Shown here in pieces: positions 48,077-58,905 of a stretch of 64,000 nt of DNA (the stretch's first letter is position 1; each line of letters begins with the position of its first letter). The DNA is taken from positions 55,455,564 to 55,519,563 of the forward strand of contig OY720348.1 of assembly GCA_963082975.1 (NCBI GenBank). Reading direction: 5' to 3'. The translations under genes and the position numbers were made by a program. This DNA is from Labia minor (taxonomy: Eukaryota; Arthropoda; Insecta; Dermaptera; Spongiphoridae). Below the pieces are notes generated by a model, which ran no database searches, was not told the DNA's origin, and worked only from the letters and a program-made list of their open reading frames with translations.

Positions 48077-48112
<36 letters not shown>
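47346..48112. other. AT-rich non-coding DNA with (TA)n
   Basis: Long (TA)n runs at about 48053-48112 lead directly into the foldback mariner. No gene seen. Confidence 0.45.
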
Positions 48113-48113
<1 letters not shown>

Positions 48114-48606
48114 TACATAGGCTGAAAAGTCCCGGGATTTTTCAATAGGTGACGCCACTAAAAAATGAACATGACTCATTTCGAGAGGCCCATCTGTCAC
48201 TAGTTTATGTAGGAAGTATCATGACATTTCGTCCATTCGTTTACAAGTTACAGTGGTTTGAGTGACGCTACTTTCGTCTTCATAAGAAAAATGGAAAAAC
48301 AGGAATATCTCTTGATTAAACATTGTTCTCTCGAAGGAGCAGATGTGAGATAACATTCCTGCAACCACTGCAATGATTGTTCACAAGCTTTTCCCATTAA
48401 AAAACAATGTTTAATCAAGACGCGATATTCCTGTTTGTCCATTTTAAGTGGAGTCACTCAAACGACTGAAGCATGTAAACGAATGGACGAAATGTCATGA
48501 TACTTCTTACATAAACTAGTGACAGATGAGCCTCTCGAAATGAGTCATGTTTATTTTGTAGTGGCGTCACCAATTGAAAAATCCCGGGACTTTTCAGCCT
48601 ATGTAG
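48113..48606. mobile_element. Foldback mariner: two inverted 5' ends
   Basis: The 494-bp element starts CTACATAGGCTGAAAAGTCC and ends with its exact inverse, flanked by TA. The arms (48113 to about 48340, and about 48395-48606) each hold the terminal repeat, the leader and the start of a mariner transposase. The plus arm reads MEKQEYLLIKHC from 48291; the minus arm reads MDKQEYRVLIKHCFLMGKAC from 48442. This is the first helix-turn-helix of mariner transposases. Nothing of the catalytic part remains. Confidence 0.9.
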
Positions 48607-48684
48607 TATATATATATTTATGACAAATGACTAACAAAATTTTTTTAAAAATATAAATAAAACAATAAATTTACATCGAATATA

Positions 48685-49835
48685 AGGTAAAACCCCCAGT
48701 GGTTGACACTCAACCAATAGTTGACACTTTTTTCAAAAATTCTAAATAATAAGAAACTGGAGGAAAGGAATCAAATTAAACTAGCAGCTTCGTCAAGTGT
48801 CTCTTCCTGGCAACTGAACTGGAAACTATGATCCGCAATTTGCCGGCAGTCACCCACGTGAGAAACGAAAAAATCGGTGGCTGTTTGTGAATTTTTAATT
48901 TCGCTTGTTTTCCTTAAGAGTTGAGTTAAGCATCGCATTTCAAAGTAAGTATTGAAATCACTTATTAATTCACCATTTTGGGGGATGTTTTGATTGATTT
49001 GGGGTTTGAAATGTTAAAGAGTTATTATTCTGTGAACTTGGTACATAAATATTCAAAAGATCATTCTTAGCGTGGGGTGTCAACTATTGAAGCTGAATGA
49101 ATGGTATGTATTGAGTAGTTGACACTAGTTGACCTGCCAGTTGAGAAGACCTTCCTCAGTGAAACTGATCCAGCTTCTAGTCAACCAGGAACTTCTACAG
49201 CTCATACAGTCACTGACATACCCAGTCCATTCAAGAGACACTTGTTTTTTAAAAAACAAACTAAATTCCCCCCAAAAAGAGGACTACCCAAGAAAAAATT
49301 CCTGCCATTGTATCAGGACATAACTTCCAGCAATATCTCAAGAAGAAACAACAGAAAAAGGAGGAATCAGAAAAGGCTACATTTGAGCGTGTTGCTGAGA
49401 GGGAGAGAAAGAGAAAAGAGAAAGAACTTGAAAAGGATTTGAAAAAAATAGCAAGAGAAGCAAAGAAAAATAAGCTATCTTGAATAATTTATTATTGTGT
49501 AAACTTTCTGTATTAAAAAAATAAAATAAAACCAAATTTTTCATGAATTAAGAGCCTTTTTATCATGTGTCAACTATTCATCCAAAAGTGTGTCAACTAC
49601 TAAGTTTTCATTCTTAGGTGGGGTGTCAACTACTAAACCAATTTCATTTTTATGTAGAAAATTAATATAATTTTTACCTTGAACTTTTAGAATTATTGGC
49701 TTTAGGAACTTGTTAGAGGAATATTTATAGACTCTATTGTTGATGAAATTGTTGCCATAAAGTGAATGAACTCTGAGCAAAGTGAGTTGAAAGCCGAAAA
49801 TTTTGTTAAAGTGTCAACTACTGGGGGTATTACCT
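48685..49835 (+). mobile_element. pogo-like transposon, internally deleted
   Basis: Ends AGGTAAAACCCCCAGTGGTT and, inverted, AGGTAATACCCCCAGTAGTT form 27-bp terminal inverted repeats flanked by TA (48683-48684 and 49836-49837). GTGTCAACTA or its inverse recurs at least seven times, at the ends and inside. The interior keeps only the C-terminal tail of a transposase. TA target, tail type and size together suggest a pogo/Tigger-like (Tc1/mariner superfamily) element. Confidence 0.75.
49119..49483 (+). pseudogene. pogo-like transposase C-terminal tail
   Basis: Reads IPSPFKRHLFFKKQTKFPPK, RGLPKKKFLPLYQDITSS and then, after a frame change near 49335, QYLKKKQQKKEESEKATFER with a long Lys/Glu/Arg-rich helix ending KKNKLS and a stop at about 49483. 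A Ser-Pro-Phe-Lys box followed by a basic, charged coiled tail is typical of the extreme C-terminus of pogo/Tigger/jerky-type DDE proteins. The DNA-binding and DDE domains have been deleted. Exact family is inferred from the tail only. Confidence 0.6.
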
Positions 49836-49837
49836 TA

Positions 49838-51258
49838 AATTTAGAACTATGTATTTGTTAATAGAAAATAATAAAAGAGAATTAGTATCATTTTGGGGTA
49901 GTTTTGTTAATTTGAAAATTAGCTTAATAATAATATCATTGGACTATTTATTTATTTATACAATAATATAAGAGAATATACTATTGATATAATTTTTCCC
50001 CATTTAATTATTTATTTGAAATTATATATAATTTTAACTTTACTTAGTCTAATTTAGTAATTTAAGAACTGATCAATACATGCCAATGTGAATGAAATCA
50101 ATTATATATATATATATACTTCATATTAAAATAAGAATTGTATTTTATTGAGTACTAATTGAAATATTTTTCAGATTAATTACTCTACTATAAATTTTTT
50201 CTATATCAATATAAATACAATATTTTTTTTTATCAATTTTTAAAAATTTAATTTAATTAAGCAAACCAAAATACTATTTTTTTTTTAATTAAAAATTTTT
50301 TCAGATGAAATAATAAATAAATAATTTTAATAATATATATATTTATTTATTTATTTATTAAAAAAAAATCGAATTATACAATTAAAATAAAATTATTAAA
50401 AATGTAGCTTAAAGCTCCTATTTTCATTAAAAAAAATTATGAAAAATAAATAATTATATATATATATATATTATCCAATTACTATATTCAAGTGAATTGA
50501 AATTGGTAAAATAAAATAAAAATATATAATATAATATTTATAATAAAAAATAGGTATATTTTAATACTATAGCTAAATTTTATATATTTATTTAAATAAT
50601 AATCAATAAAATTTCAAATATACTTTATTAGTAAATTTAAAATATTAATATATATTATAATGTTAGTATGATTTATGTGAGTTTCACTTAAAAAAAAAAA
50701 AATAAATAAAAAAAATTTGTTTATAAATGTGAGCAGGCAAGCTTTTTTTATGGATTGCCTTGATTTTAAAAATAAAATAAATAAATAACAAAGTAATAAT
50801 AATAATTTTAAATAATATATATATATGCACGTATGTGCATCAGATAGAAAAATATATTTTTTTTTTCATTAATAAAATTTAAAAAAAAAACTAATCACAT
50901 CAATTCAAGGTTAATAATCACAAAATATTAGAATAATAAATAAATAAAATAATAATAATAAATGTCATCTCGATTATAAGAGGATTGAGTGTTAAATTGG
51001 TGATTTCTGATTTAAGTATAAGTACTATATATAAGATAGTATTATTATAATGCATGAGAACAGGTCAGATGTCAATATATCTTACAAAGTAACAGAAAAC
51101 AGTTCTGTTTTCTTTTCATTTAAATGAAAAGTTCTTAAGTAAACGATTTAAATTTAAAAAAAAAATTGTTTTAATTTATCAATTCATTTATTTGTCATAT
51201 TTTATTTAGTATCTCATTAGTTAACTTAATTAATCTCCTGTAAATTAATTTTTATTAA
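49838..51258. other. Very AT-rich non-coding DNA
   Basis: (TA)n and poly-A tracts; 50560-50695 is the first copy of a segment repeated at 51297-51425 and 51770-51895. Confidence 0.45.
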
Positions 51259-51900
51259 TTAAGAGACCATCCTGCATTTATTTATATATATATATACTTT
51301 AGCTAAATATTATATTTATTCAAATAATAATAAATAAATTTCAAATACTTTATTAATGAAATTAAAATATTAATGTATGTAATGTTAGTATGATTGACGT
51401 GAGTTACACTTAAAAAATTTTTTGTATTTATATATTAAAAAGGCAGGATGGTCTCTTAATTAAATAATAAATAATAAATAAATAATTAAATGAAATTTGA
51501 AATCCCAAATGAAATTAAATTGATAATTGTAAATGAAATGTGATAATTTTAATAATAATTATTTATTATTTTGAAAGAAAAATAATAATTGTAAATCAAA
51601 TGTGATAATTTTAATAATAATTATTTATTATTTTGAAAGAAAAATAATAATAAGAATTTATTCATTTACAATTATCAATTTAATTTCATTTGGGATTTCA
51701 AATTTCATTTAATTATTTATTTATTATTTATTATTTAATTAACAGACCATCCTGCCTTTATATATATACTCTATAGCTTAATATTATATTTAGTTAAATA
51801 ATAATAAATAAAATTTCAAATATACTTTATTAATGAAATTCAAATATTAATATATGATATATCAATAGTATCATTTATGTGAGTTACACTTAAAAAAAAT
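51259..51900. repeat. Compound inverted and direct repeats
   Basis: AGACCATCCTGC occurs at 51264 and 51746 and its inverse at 51442. Segments 51438-51545 and about 51655-51757 are reverse complements (AAATTTGAAATCCCAAATGA and inverse). The loop holds a tandem pair of about 75 bp (TGATAATTTTAATAATAATT unit). Outside, a direct repeat of about 130 bp (AATTTCAAATA..TTTATTAATGAAATT) lies on both sides. Confidence 0.75.
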
Positions 51901-52489
51901 AAATAAATAAAAATTTGTTGTATTTTTATATATAGTTTCAATAATTATTAAAATAAATAAAAAAATTATTATTTATTATTTGGATTGATTAACGATACAT
52001 TTCATTTACAATGATCAATTTCATCTGTTTATTTTCATTTATTTCTTTTAATTTATTCTCCGATAAGTATTTGCAAAAATTGAATTCACCAAAATATATG
52101 AATGTCATCAATTGGGGGGGGGGGAAATAAGTAGACAATTTTAAGAAAGATTAGCATTTTTGTGACCAAAATGTGATTTTATCACAGTAAGCTATCTTTA
52201 TTAATGATAATTTCATCCCCCCTCCCTCTCAACCCCCCCAAAAAAAGACACGATTCAATGTAAACAAATGGTAACAAGTTCAATCACTTAAAGTGGGAAG
52301 TAAAAAAAAAAATAAAAAATAAAAAAATCTCCCCGGTGAAAATTTGTTTAGTGTCGGCTAAAAAAGTCATTCCCAATTGTAAGTTAAAATATATCATATA
52401 TATATATATATTATTTTATTTTATTTTTTACCTTTTTTGTAACTCCACTTGGATCAATTGTTCAATAATCGGCTGTACGTATCCAAAGA
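51901..52489. other. AT-rich non-coding DNA
   Basis: A G run near 52115 and C-rich tracts near 52218-52240; no gene. Confidence 0.4.
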
Positions 52490-52860
52490 TTTCAAGTTGG
52501 TGATTTTTTTCTCTCTCGTTATACTAAACTAAAAATAACGGAGAACAAGGAACGTCTGCCGTTTGCTGTTCACATATTTTCGATTTGCCGAGTGGCCCAG
52601 TCGAATGAGAAATCAAAGGAGTATGCAGGGGGTGCTACCTCGCGATCCGGGACAAGTGACGATCGGATTGTACGGTTGCAAAGCTCTCAGCACGACTGCA
52701 CGCCAACGTACTTTTCAAAATTCACTTTGTCGAATGGAAACCCACAAGACGCGGGGCCCCTAATCCGAGAGACATCACCGCCATCTAGGTGTCGACATTG
52801 CAACTAAATTTGACATCCCGCCATTTTAGATTGAAAAGAGAGCACAAAACAACAAAAAAA
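52490..52860. other. GC-richer island, unclassified
   Basis: 52590-52800 is the most GC-rich non-repeat stretch in the window (for example GCTACCTCGCGATCCGGGAC and AAGACGCGGGGCCCC). Short open frames of 66-71 codons overlap, but neither resembles a known protein. CACCGCCATCTAGGTG and TCCCGCCATTTTAG resemble sequences near transcription starts. A promoter plus first exon, or a fragment of an unrecognised repeat, are both possible. Confidence 0.4.
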
Positions 52861-53010
52861 AAACTAAATAAAAAAAAAAACAAAAACGAAAATATAAATT
52901 AGATTCGTCTTAGATTTATATATTTTTTTTTATTTTTGTTATTATAAATCTGTCAATACCGTGACAATTATAATTACAATAGATACAAACAATAAAAAGA
53001 GAGCATATAT

Positions 53011-53195
53011 GGGTTGTTTATTTTGAAAGTGGCCTAACGTCATTTATCTTCAAATCGAGATATTTAAGGGTTTGTGTTTCAATGAATTTAAAAATATACG
53101 TCTAGGATCCTAATGAGTCATACTGCTTAAGTGAATCGAAGGGTGTTAAATTTATAGTTCCTATTCGAGTTAGGCTACTTTCAAAATTAACAACC
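53011..53195. mobile_element. Short MITE with 28-bp terminal repeats
   Basis: GGGTTGTTTATTTTGAAAGT, GGCCTAAC at the left pairs with GTTAGGCTACTTTCAAAATT, AACAACC at the right. A third, isolated copy of this end lies at about 55090-55120 in the opposite sense. No coding capacity. Superfamily uncertain; a TA precedes the left end but is not duplicated at the right. Confidence 0.7.
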
Positions 53196-53760
53196 AGATT
53201 CATTATAAAATTTAAAAAAAAAAAACATTACTGAATTTATTTTATATATCTTTAATAACACTTGGGAAAAATAATTTATGCGGTTCAAAACATTTCTTAA
53301 TTATACAAAAATACAATATATATTTCTTGGACCAATTATAATGTTTTATATTAGGCATAATAAAAATAATAATAATAATAATATATCAATTCTTCTTGTA
53401 TTGTATATATAATAAAAAAATGAATTGATTAATTAATATTTAATATTTATAAAATAAATTTAATAAATAAAATTGAAATATAAAGTAATTGTGATAAATA
53501 AATTTGAAAAAAAAACAAATTAATTTCAGAGAATAGACATATAAATATTTAAGCATTATTTATGCGATTCAAAACATTTTTTAATTATACAATAAATTAT
53601 TACAAACATACATTTACAACAAAACAATTTACTATTCATTTATATTTTGCACATGTGAAAGGGATTTGAAGAAATCATGATGGTGGTATATAAAATTGAA
53701 TTTTGATGTTGTATTTGGTATGAGAATTTTATAGAGTGGTGTCAATACAAAATTTCTTTC
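53196..53760. other. AT-rich non-coding DNA
   Basis: 53325-53400 resembles 47965-48040 (TTGGACCAATTATAATGTTT against TTGAACCAATTATAATGTTT). No gene. Confidence 0.4.
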
Positions 53761-53769
53761 TCTACCCTG

Positions 53770-54092
53770 ACGTGGTAATAAAAATTAAGGACTTTAAAAA
53801 ATTTCATTCTCATTCATTGATGTCTTATAGGAAATTTTATGTGGTTTATTTCTGACAAAACGCATCCGACATATTTTTAACCAGTTTACTGATTCTCCAT
53901 CAGAATTCTTAGCCTGTTTAAAAATTGCGTCTTCTAATACTTTTGTGAAACACAATCTTCTTGTCTCATTTCATTTACAATAAAATTATTACCTTTCCGA
54001 CAATTTTTAATAATCTTGTAGTAATCTTGGGGAACAAAGAGTAAATTATTTTTTTTAATGACATTTCCAGCACTCTTCCAATAATCTTGATG
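53770..54092 (-). pseudogene. Unidentified protein-coding relic
   Basis: Two successive minus-strand frames give protein-like sequence: HQDYWKSAGNVIKKNNLLFV, PQDYYKIIKNCRKGNNF, NEMRQEDCV, then VLEDAIFKQAKNSD, SVNWLKICRMRF and KPHKISYKTSMNENEIF. Composition and the Trp/Tyr pattern look like a real protein and not random AT-rich translation. It is broken about once and lacks a start. I do not recognise the family; a mobile-element protein is more likely than a host gene given the setting. Confidence 0.45.
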
Positions 54093-54097
54093 TAAGA

Positions 54098-54365
54098 CAG
54101 CGATTCTCAACTTGTGGGGCGCGCAAGCATACTTCAGGGGGGCGCGAGCATATCCAAGAGAAAATTCCCGACTTTTTTCCTATAGAGTTCTAAAAAAAAA
54201 AAGTAAGATGATTTTGTGGGCAAACTTTTGAACATTTTCGATTATTTTTGAATTTTTTTCAATATGGTTCTAAAAAAAGGTTTTTGCGATGCACTGAAAC
54301 ATTTCCGATGGGCGGGAGGGGCTGATTGAAAATTGGGACGTGAATACTAAAAGATTGAGAAACTG
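54098..54365. mobile_element. hAT-type MITE
   Basis: Starts CAGCGATTCTCAACTTGTGG and ends with GAGAAACTG, resembling the MITE at 15.8 kb and the common CAG.G.TTCTCAA ends of hAT elements. Flanks ATGTAAGA and ACATTAAA match at only 5 of 8 positions, so the target duplication is decayed. Confidence 0.68.
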
Positions 54366-54500
54366 ACATTAAACTACACGGTTTAGTAATTGAATTAATT
54401 CTGATGTGTCAAAAATTTATTGTATTTGCTTGGAATAAAAATAATCTGAAAAAATTCACTGATAAATAACATGTACATGTTGCCATAACCGGCAAAAAAA

Positions 54501-55071
54501 CTGGAGTGTCTCGACTCGACTATCTCGCAAGTTTGAATTAGATTAAATAACATATATTATATTTAAATTAAATTTAATAAATTATAAATTAATAAAAAAA
54601 TACTTATTAAACCAGCGTATGTTTGGCTCTTTGTTTATGGCACACGTCACGTGCTGGCGCGTGATTTGATGTTAAAAAATTAATTCCGGTACTTTCAGCG
54701 ATTCAATCAAGCAGAAATTCTATATATAGAGGTTTTATACAATTTGTAATCATGTGAAAAACTATCAAACATATATCTTTATTTTTAAGGGCAGTTTAGA
54801 TGAAAAAAAATCAAAACGGTGTAGGTAATCGTCTTTCGATTGAGCTACATTTCTTGATAAAAGTTGATAGAAAACTACGAATTTTGAATAATGCCCGTAT
54901 ACCAAATTTCATGATTCTAGCTCAAACTATTAATCTTGTCTACATACACACAGACATTTTTCTCAACCTTATTGTTAGTGAAAATGACTCAGGGACCTTC
55001 AAAACGTATAAAAACATCAAAATCTCGACATCGAAAATTTTCGTGATCGCAATTCTATTCCCAGAGATAGT
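54501..55071 (-). mobile_element. Family B (helentron-like), full length
   Basis: 5' end ACTATCTCTGGGAATAG (55071) is slightly decayed. The 3' end GCGAGATAGTCGAGTCGAGA, CACTCCAG is present with one stem mismatch. The body is close to 43068-43630, including ATGAAATTTGGTATACGGGC. Confidence 0.92.
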
Positions 55072-57294
55072 AAAAATCAAAAACGCAGTTAGGCCACTTT
55101 TAAAATAAACAGCTCATATATGATTTTGCTTGTCATTATATCAAATCTTTAATATAAACTTTTTATACGTTTTTAATTAATAATAAAAAAATAAAGAGAA
55201 AAAAATAATAATAAATACTCTAGGATAATAAATAATTTAATCGATATATGGTATATATATATATATAGGGATTTACCATGAAGCTAATGGGGCTCATGTC
55301 TTAGAGCCCCCAACACTAAGGATTAGAGATTATTCAAAAACTTTGAAATTGTTTTTTTTTTTAAATTTATTTCTAAATATCTGTACTGGTATCTTGGTCA
55401 AAATTATTTTGTAAACAATTTTAACTCGTATAAGTGTTTTATGAGTTTTTATTTTTGTTTAACATGAAATTTCCCATAAGCAATATCTGCCTTACCGGCT
55501 CCGCAATATCACCTTCCCGAAAAGTATTTATTTGTAAATTTTAGTAATTCTTCTTTTAAGAATAAATGTTTAATTTTTGCTATGAATACCTAATAATCAT
55601 AGGTACTGTTAACACCAATAATAATGCCATAATAGATACTAATGTTTGAGATTTGGAAAAAACCCGAATTGTACGTGATATCCCTGGTTTTACCTTAAAT
55701 AAATATATAAAAAATTTTTTAATATATTAGATGATTATTGAATTTGATTTAAATTATTTTATAAAAGAAAAAACATTTTTTTTAATTTTTTTTTTTTATT
55801 TTTTATCTGAAATAAGAATAATTGAATAATTATTATAATCTATTTTACTTTTCATTTGATTTCTGATTCTCTTAGCAAGAATATACGTTCTAGTGATAAA
55901 ATACTACCATCAATATAATAAATATTCCACCTTTTATTATTAATAATTAATTTATATCAGTAATTTTCATTTTTACTAGATGATTATTTTTGTTACATTT
56001 TAATAAAAAATTTTAAAATCTTTTCTATATTTTTAAATAATTAAATTATAGTTCAATAATATTATCATTATTTAATTTAATAATTTTTTTTTTCAATATA
56101 TTTTATTTGTGATAAATAATATTTGATATTTTTTTTAGAATTTTTAATAAATTTAAAATTAAAGTTGCCATTCTTTTAGAAAATATTTGTTCTAAATCTA
56201 GAATTCCTCTCTCTCTCTGCCCCTCTTTTATCTTTTTTCATCATTGTGCGCCTTTCTGATCTTAAAAGTGGATTAACAATTTTTATAAATATTTAACCAA
56301 TTTATCATCTAATTTTTGTGCAAATTCATTTTATTTGTTTTTTTTTAATCAGTAATCAATTACAGATACTAATTAAATATCAAAGAACTTCAAGAGTAAA
56401 ATATAATTGCACAATTCAGTATTCGGATAGTGGTAAAATATTTTATAATTTTATAATATAATTATTTTAATTGAAATTGATCAAATGTATATAATAATTA
56501 ATTTTATATTATGTGATTAATTAATTATCTTTGTTTATTTTTTTATTTTATATTATTTGACTTTTTTATATCATTCATATATTCTTTAATAATATGAAAA
56601 TAGTAAGTTTATTATCAATATTATTATAATTATAAATATATTATTATTATAAAATATTAAAATAATTAATATATTTAAAAAAAATGTATATTTGTTGCCT
56701 AACTAAAGTTATCGTTCTATCGTTAAATGGTCTGTGCGTTCTACTCGTTCTACTTAATATTATTTTGGTCTGACAGATTTAAGTGATGGTTTTTGATCAA
56801 TGACAACTGATGACAACCCAATAGTTTTGACAGACGCGGGACAGATGGCGTACTAAGCTTTGGAGCCAAGATTTAACTTGGAGTGAAATTATCTATTTAA
56901 TGATGCTAGTGTTTTATTTGTGTTGAAATTTATGTTAAGATCAATAGATAACACGTATTCTCGTTCATTTGTGTTTTATGGAATGGATGGAAAGGAGTCA
57001 ACGGGTAAAGGACATGATTCCCCTCCTATGCAAGAAAGGAATCATGAGCTCACGTGAGGGCAGGGACGCTACACCCTGAAGTAGAAATCTTTTCTATTGG
57101 GATCATAGAAAAGAGACTACCCCGTTACCCATCAAAATCTTTCTAATAAATTTCATTATATATCTTTTCTTTTGAATAGATATTTTTAAGAAATAATAAT
57201 TATCTTCCATTTTTGAAATTTAATTACTCTTCAATTCTCTACCAACTAAAAGTAAGTTTTCATAAAGAATATTTTTGAATATTAAAATACTATA
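55072..57294. other. AT-rich non-coding DNA
   Basis: 55090-55120 is an isolated end of the 53.0-kb MITE. 56700-57130 is less AT-rich and contains an inverted pair (CAACGGGTAA near 57000, CCCGTTACCC near 57120) but no recognised gene or element. Confidence 0.4.
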
Positions 57295-57635
57295 TTTCAT
57301 CAATTTTTTCCATTAATTTCTTTCATATTTATTTATATATTATTTCAACGAGATAACAAAATATGTTATTATCATAACTCTTCTTTTTTTTATTATATTT
57401 CGTTATAATTTATATAAAATTGGACTAATTTTATTTTTTGAATTTTCAGATATCAATGAGTAAGAAAAAGGAAGGAAAAGAAGGGGGAGATGGAATTTTT
57501 CAAGAAATATTCATCAATTTTTATTTATTTATTTGTATATAATTATAATATGTGACTTTCTGTAATTTATGAAATACTACTAATAATAAAAAAAAACAAA
57601 TTTAAATAATTTTGAAATATTTATTTGAAGTTAAA
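57295..57635. repeat. Local duplication, copy 1
   Basis: Matches 58085-58440: TATTTATTTATATATTATTT, an acceptor-like TTTCAG, ATCAATGAGTAAGAAAAAGG and ACTTTCTGTAATTTATGAAA occur in the same order. Copies are diverged by roughly one position in six. Confidence 0.7.
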
Positions 57636-58084
57636 TTTCCTGTCCATTTCTTTTAAATTTCTAATCATAAATATACTATAGGTAGAAATATCAATAAAAT
57701 TTTCGAAATAATAATAAATAAAGTGTAATATTTTCATAAGTATCTTCTCTCAATTAAAGTTATAATTATTATTATTATTTAACTCTCTTAACATTTGATT
57801 CATTGGAAAGTATAAAATTTGGATGTTGTTATCCATGGGTTTTTGATTGGAGATGTTGCTTCCGAAACATTTCTTGTCAAAATGACTGTGTAAGACCTCA
57901 CTGCAGCTTAAAAAAAAAATATTAATATATTAAAAGATTCTAATGCGATACTTGTCCTATTTTGTTATTTAAAAAAAAAATAGAATAATTTAAAAAAAAA
58001 TAAAATTATTTTTACAATAATAGTAAATATTAAATGTCAATCAGTTAATCAATCAATTATTGATTATTTTAATTCTTTATTCAT

Positions 58085-58440
58085 TTTAAATTAAATTTCT
58101 TTTCTCTTAATTAATTTCATATTTATTTATTTATTTATTATTTCAATAAGATGTCAAAATATTATATTATCATAATAATTATTTTTTTATATTTTCTAAT
58201 ATTATAAATATTTAATTTACTTAACAAAAATTGGTCTAATCTTAATTTTTAATGTTTCAGAAAGATAACTCCATACATCAATGAGAAAGAAGAAGGAAAA
58301 ATAGAAGGGGAAGATGGGATCTTTAAAATATCAATTTTTATTTATTTATTTATATATAATTATACCATGATATGTAACTTTCTGTAATTTTTGAAATACT
58401 ACTATTAATAAAAAAAAAACAGATATAAATAATTATAAGT
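58085..58440. repeat. Local duplication, copy 2
   Basis: Partner of 57295-57635 at an offset of about 800 bp. It has the same purine-rich ATCAATGAGAAAGAAGAAGG block after TTTCAG. Confidence 0.7.
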
Positions 58441-58449
58441 TTTTTTTTT

Positions 58450-58905
58450 GAAGTAAATGGGAAAAATCCTGATCCTTCTATTCCTACGGACACCACCCCC
58501 ACAGACACAACCACTTTGGATCCTAACGAAGTGCCCTCTACCTCTATCAATATCAACTAAGCGGCTTACGTTGCCGGTTATCTCATTAAAAAATTACTCA
58601 CATATGAATGTCTTGTCAACAATACTTGTGCTCTGCAACGTCTACGGACGTTCATATGCTGATAAAAATGAAGCAATATGAGTGAGATGGCAATATTTCA
58701 CAATGTGTATTTATCGAAAGAGAGATTGAAGAATTTTTTAAAAATATCCCTAAAATTATATATCTTTCCTTCACCCAACCATTTTTACTCAACTTTTGTG
58801 ATGCCCATAGTGATGATCTCACTAAAATTAGTCACCGAAACGAATTCAGGTCCAGAAAACATGTTCCAATGTGTGCCAGTTCCAAGTTATTTGTGTTAGA
58901 CTCTA
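58450..58905 (+). pseudogene. Unidentified coding relic, transposase-like
   Basis: A plus-strand frame reads NPDPSIPTDTTPTDTTTLDP, NEVPSTSININ, a stop, then AAYVAGYLIKKLLTYECLVN, NTCALQRLRTF and further stops, followed by IFHNVYLSKERLKNFLK and KLVTETNSGPENMFQC. The YVAGY.IKKL pattern is seen in several DNA-transposon proteins (P/THAP9-like and others). Family assignment is tentative. Multiple stops rule out function. Confidence 0.35.
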
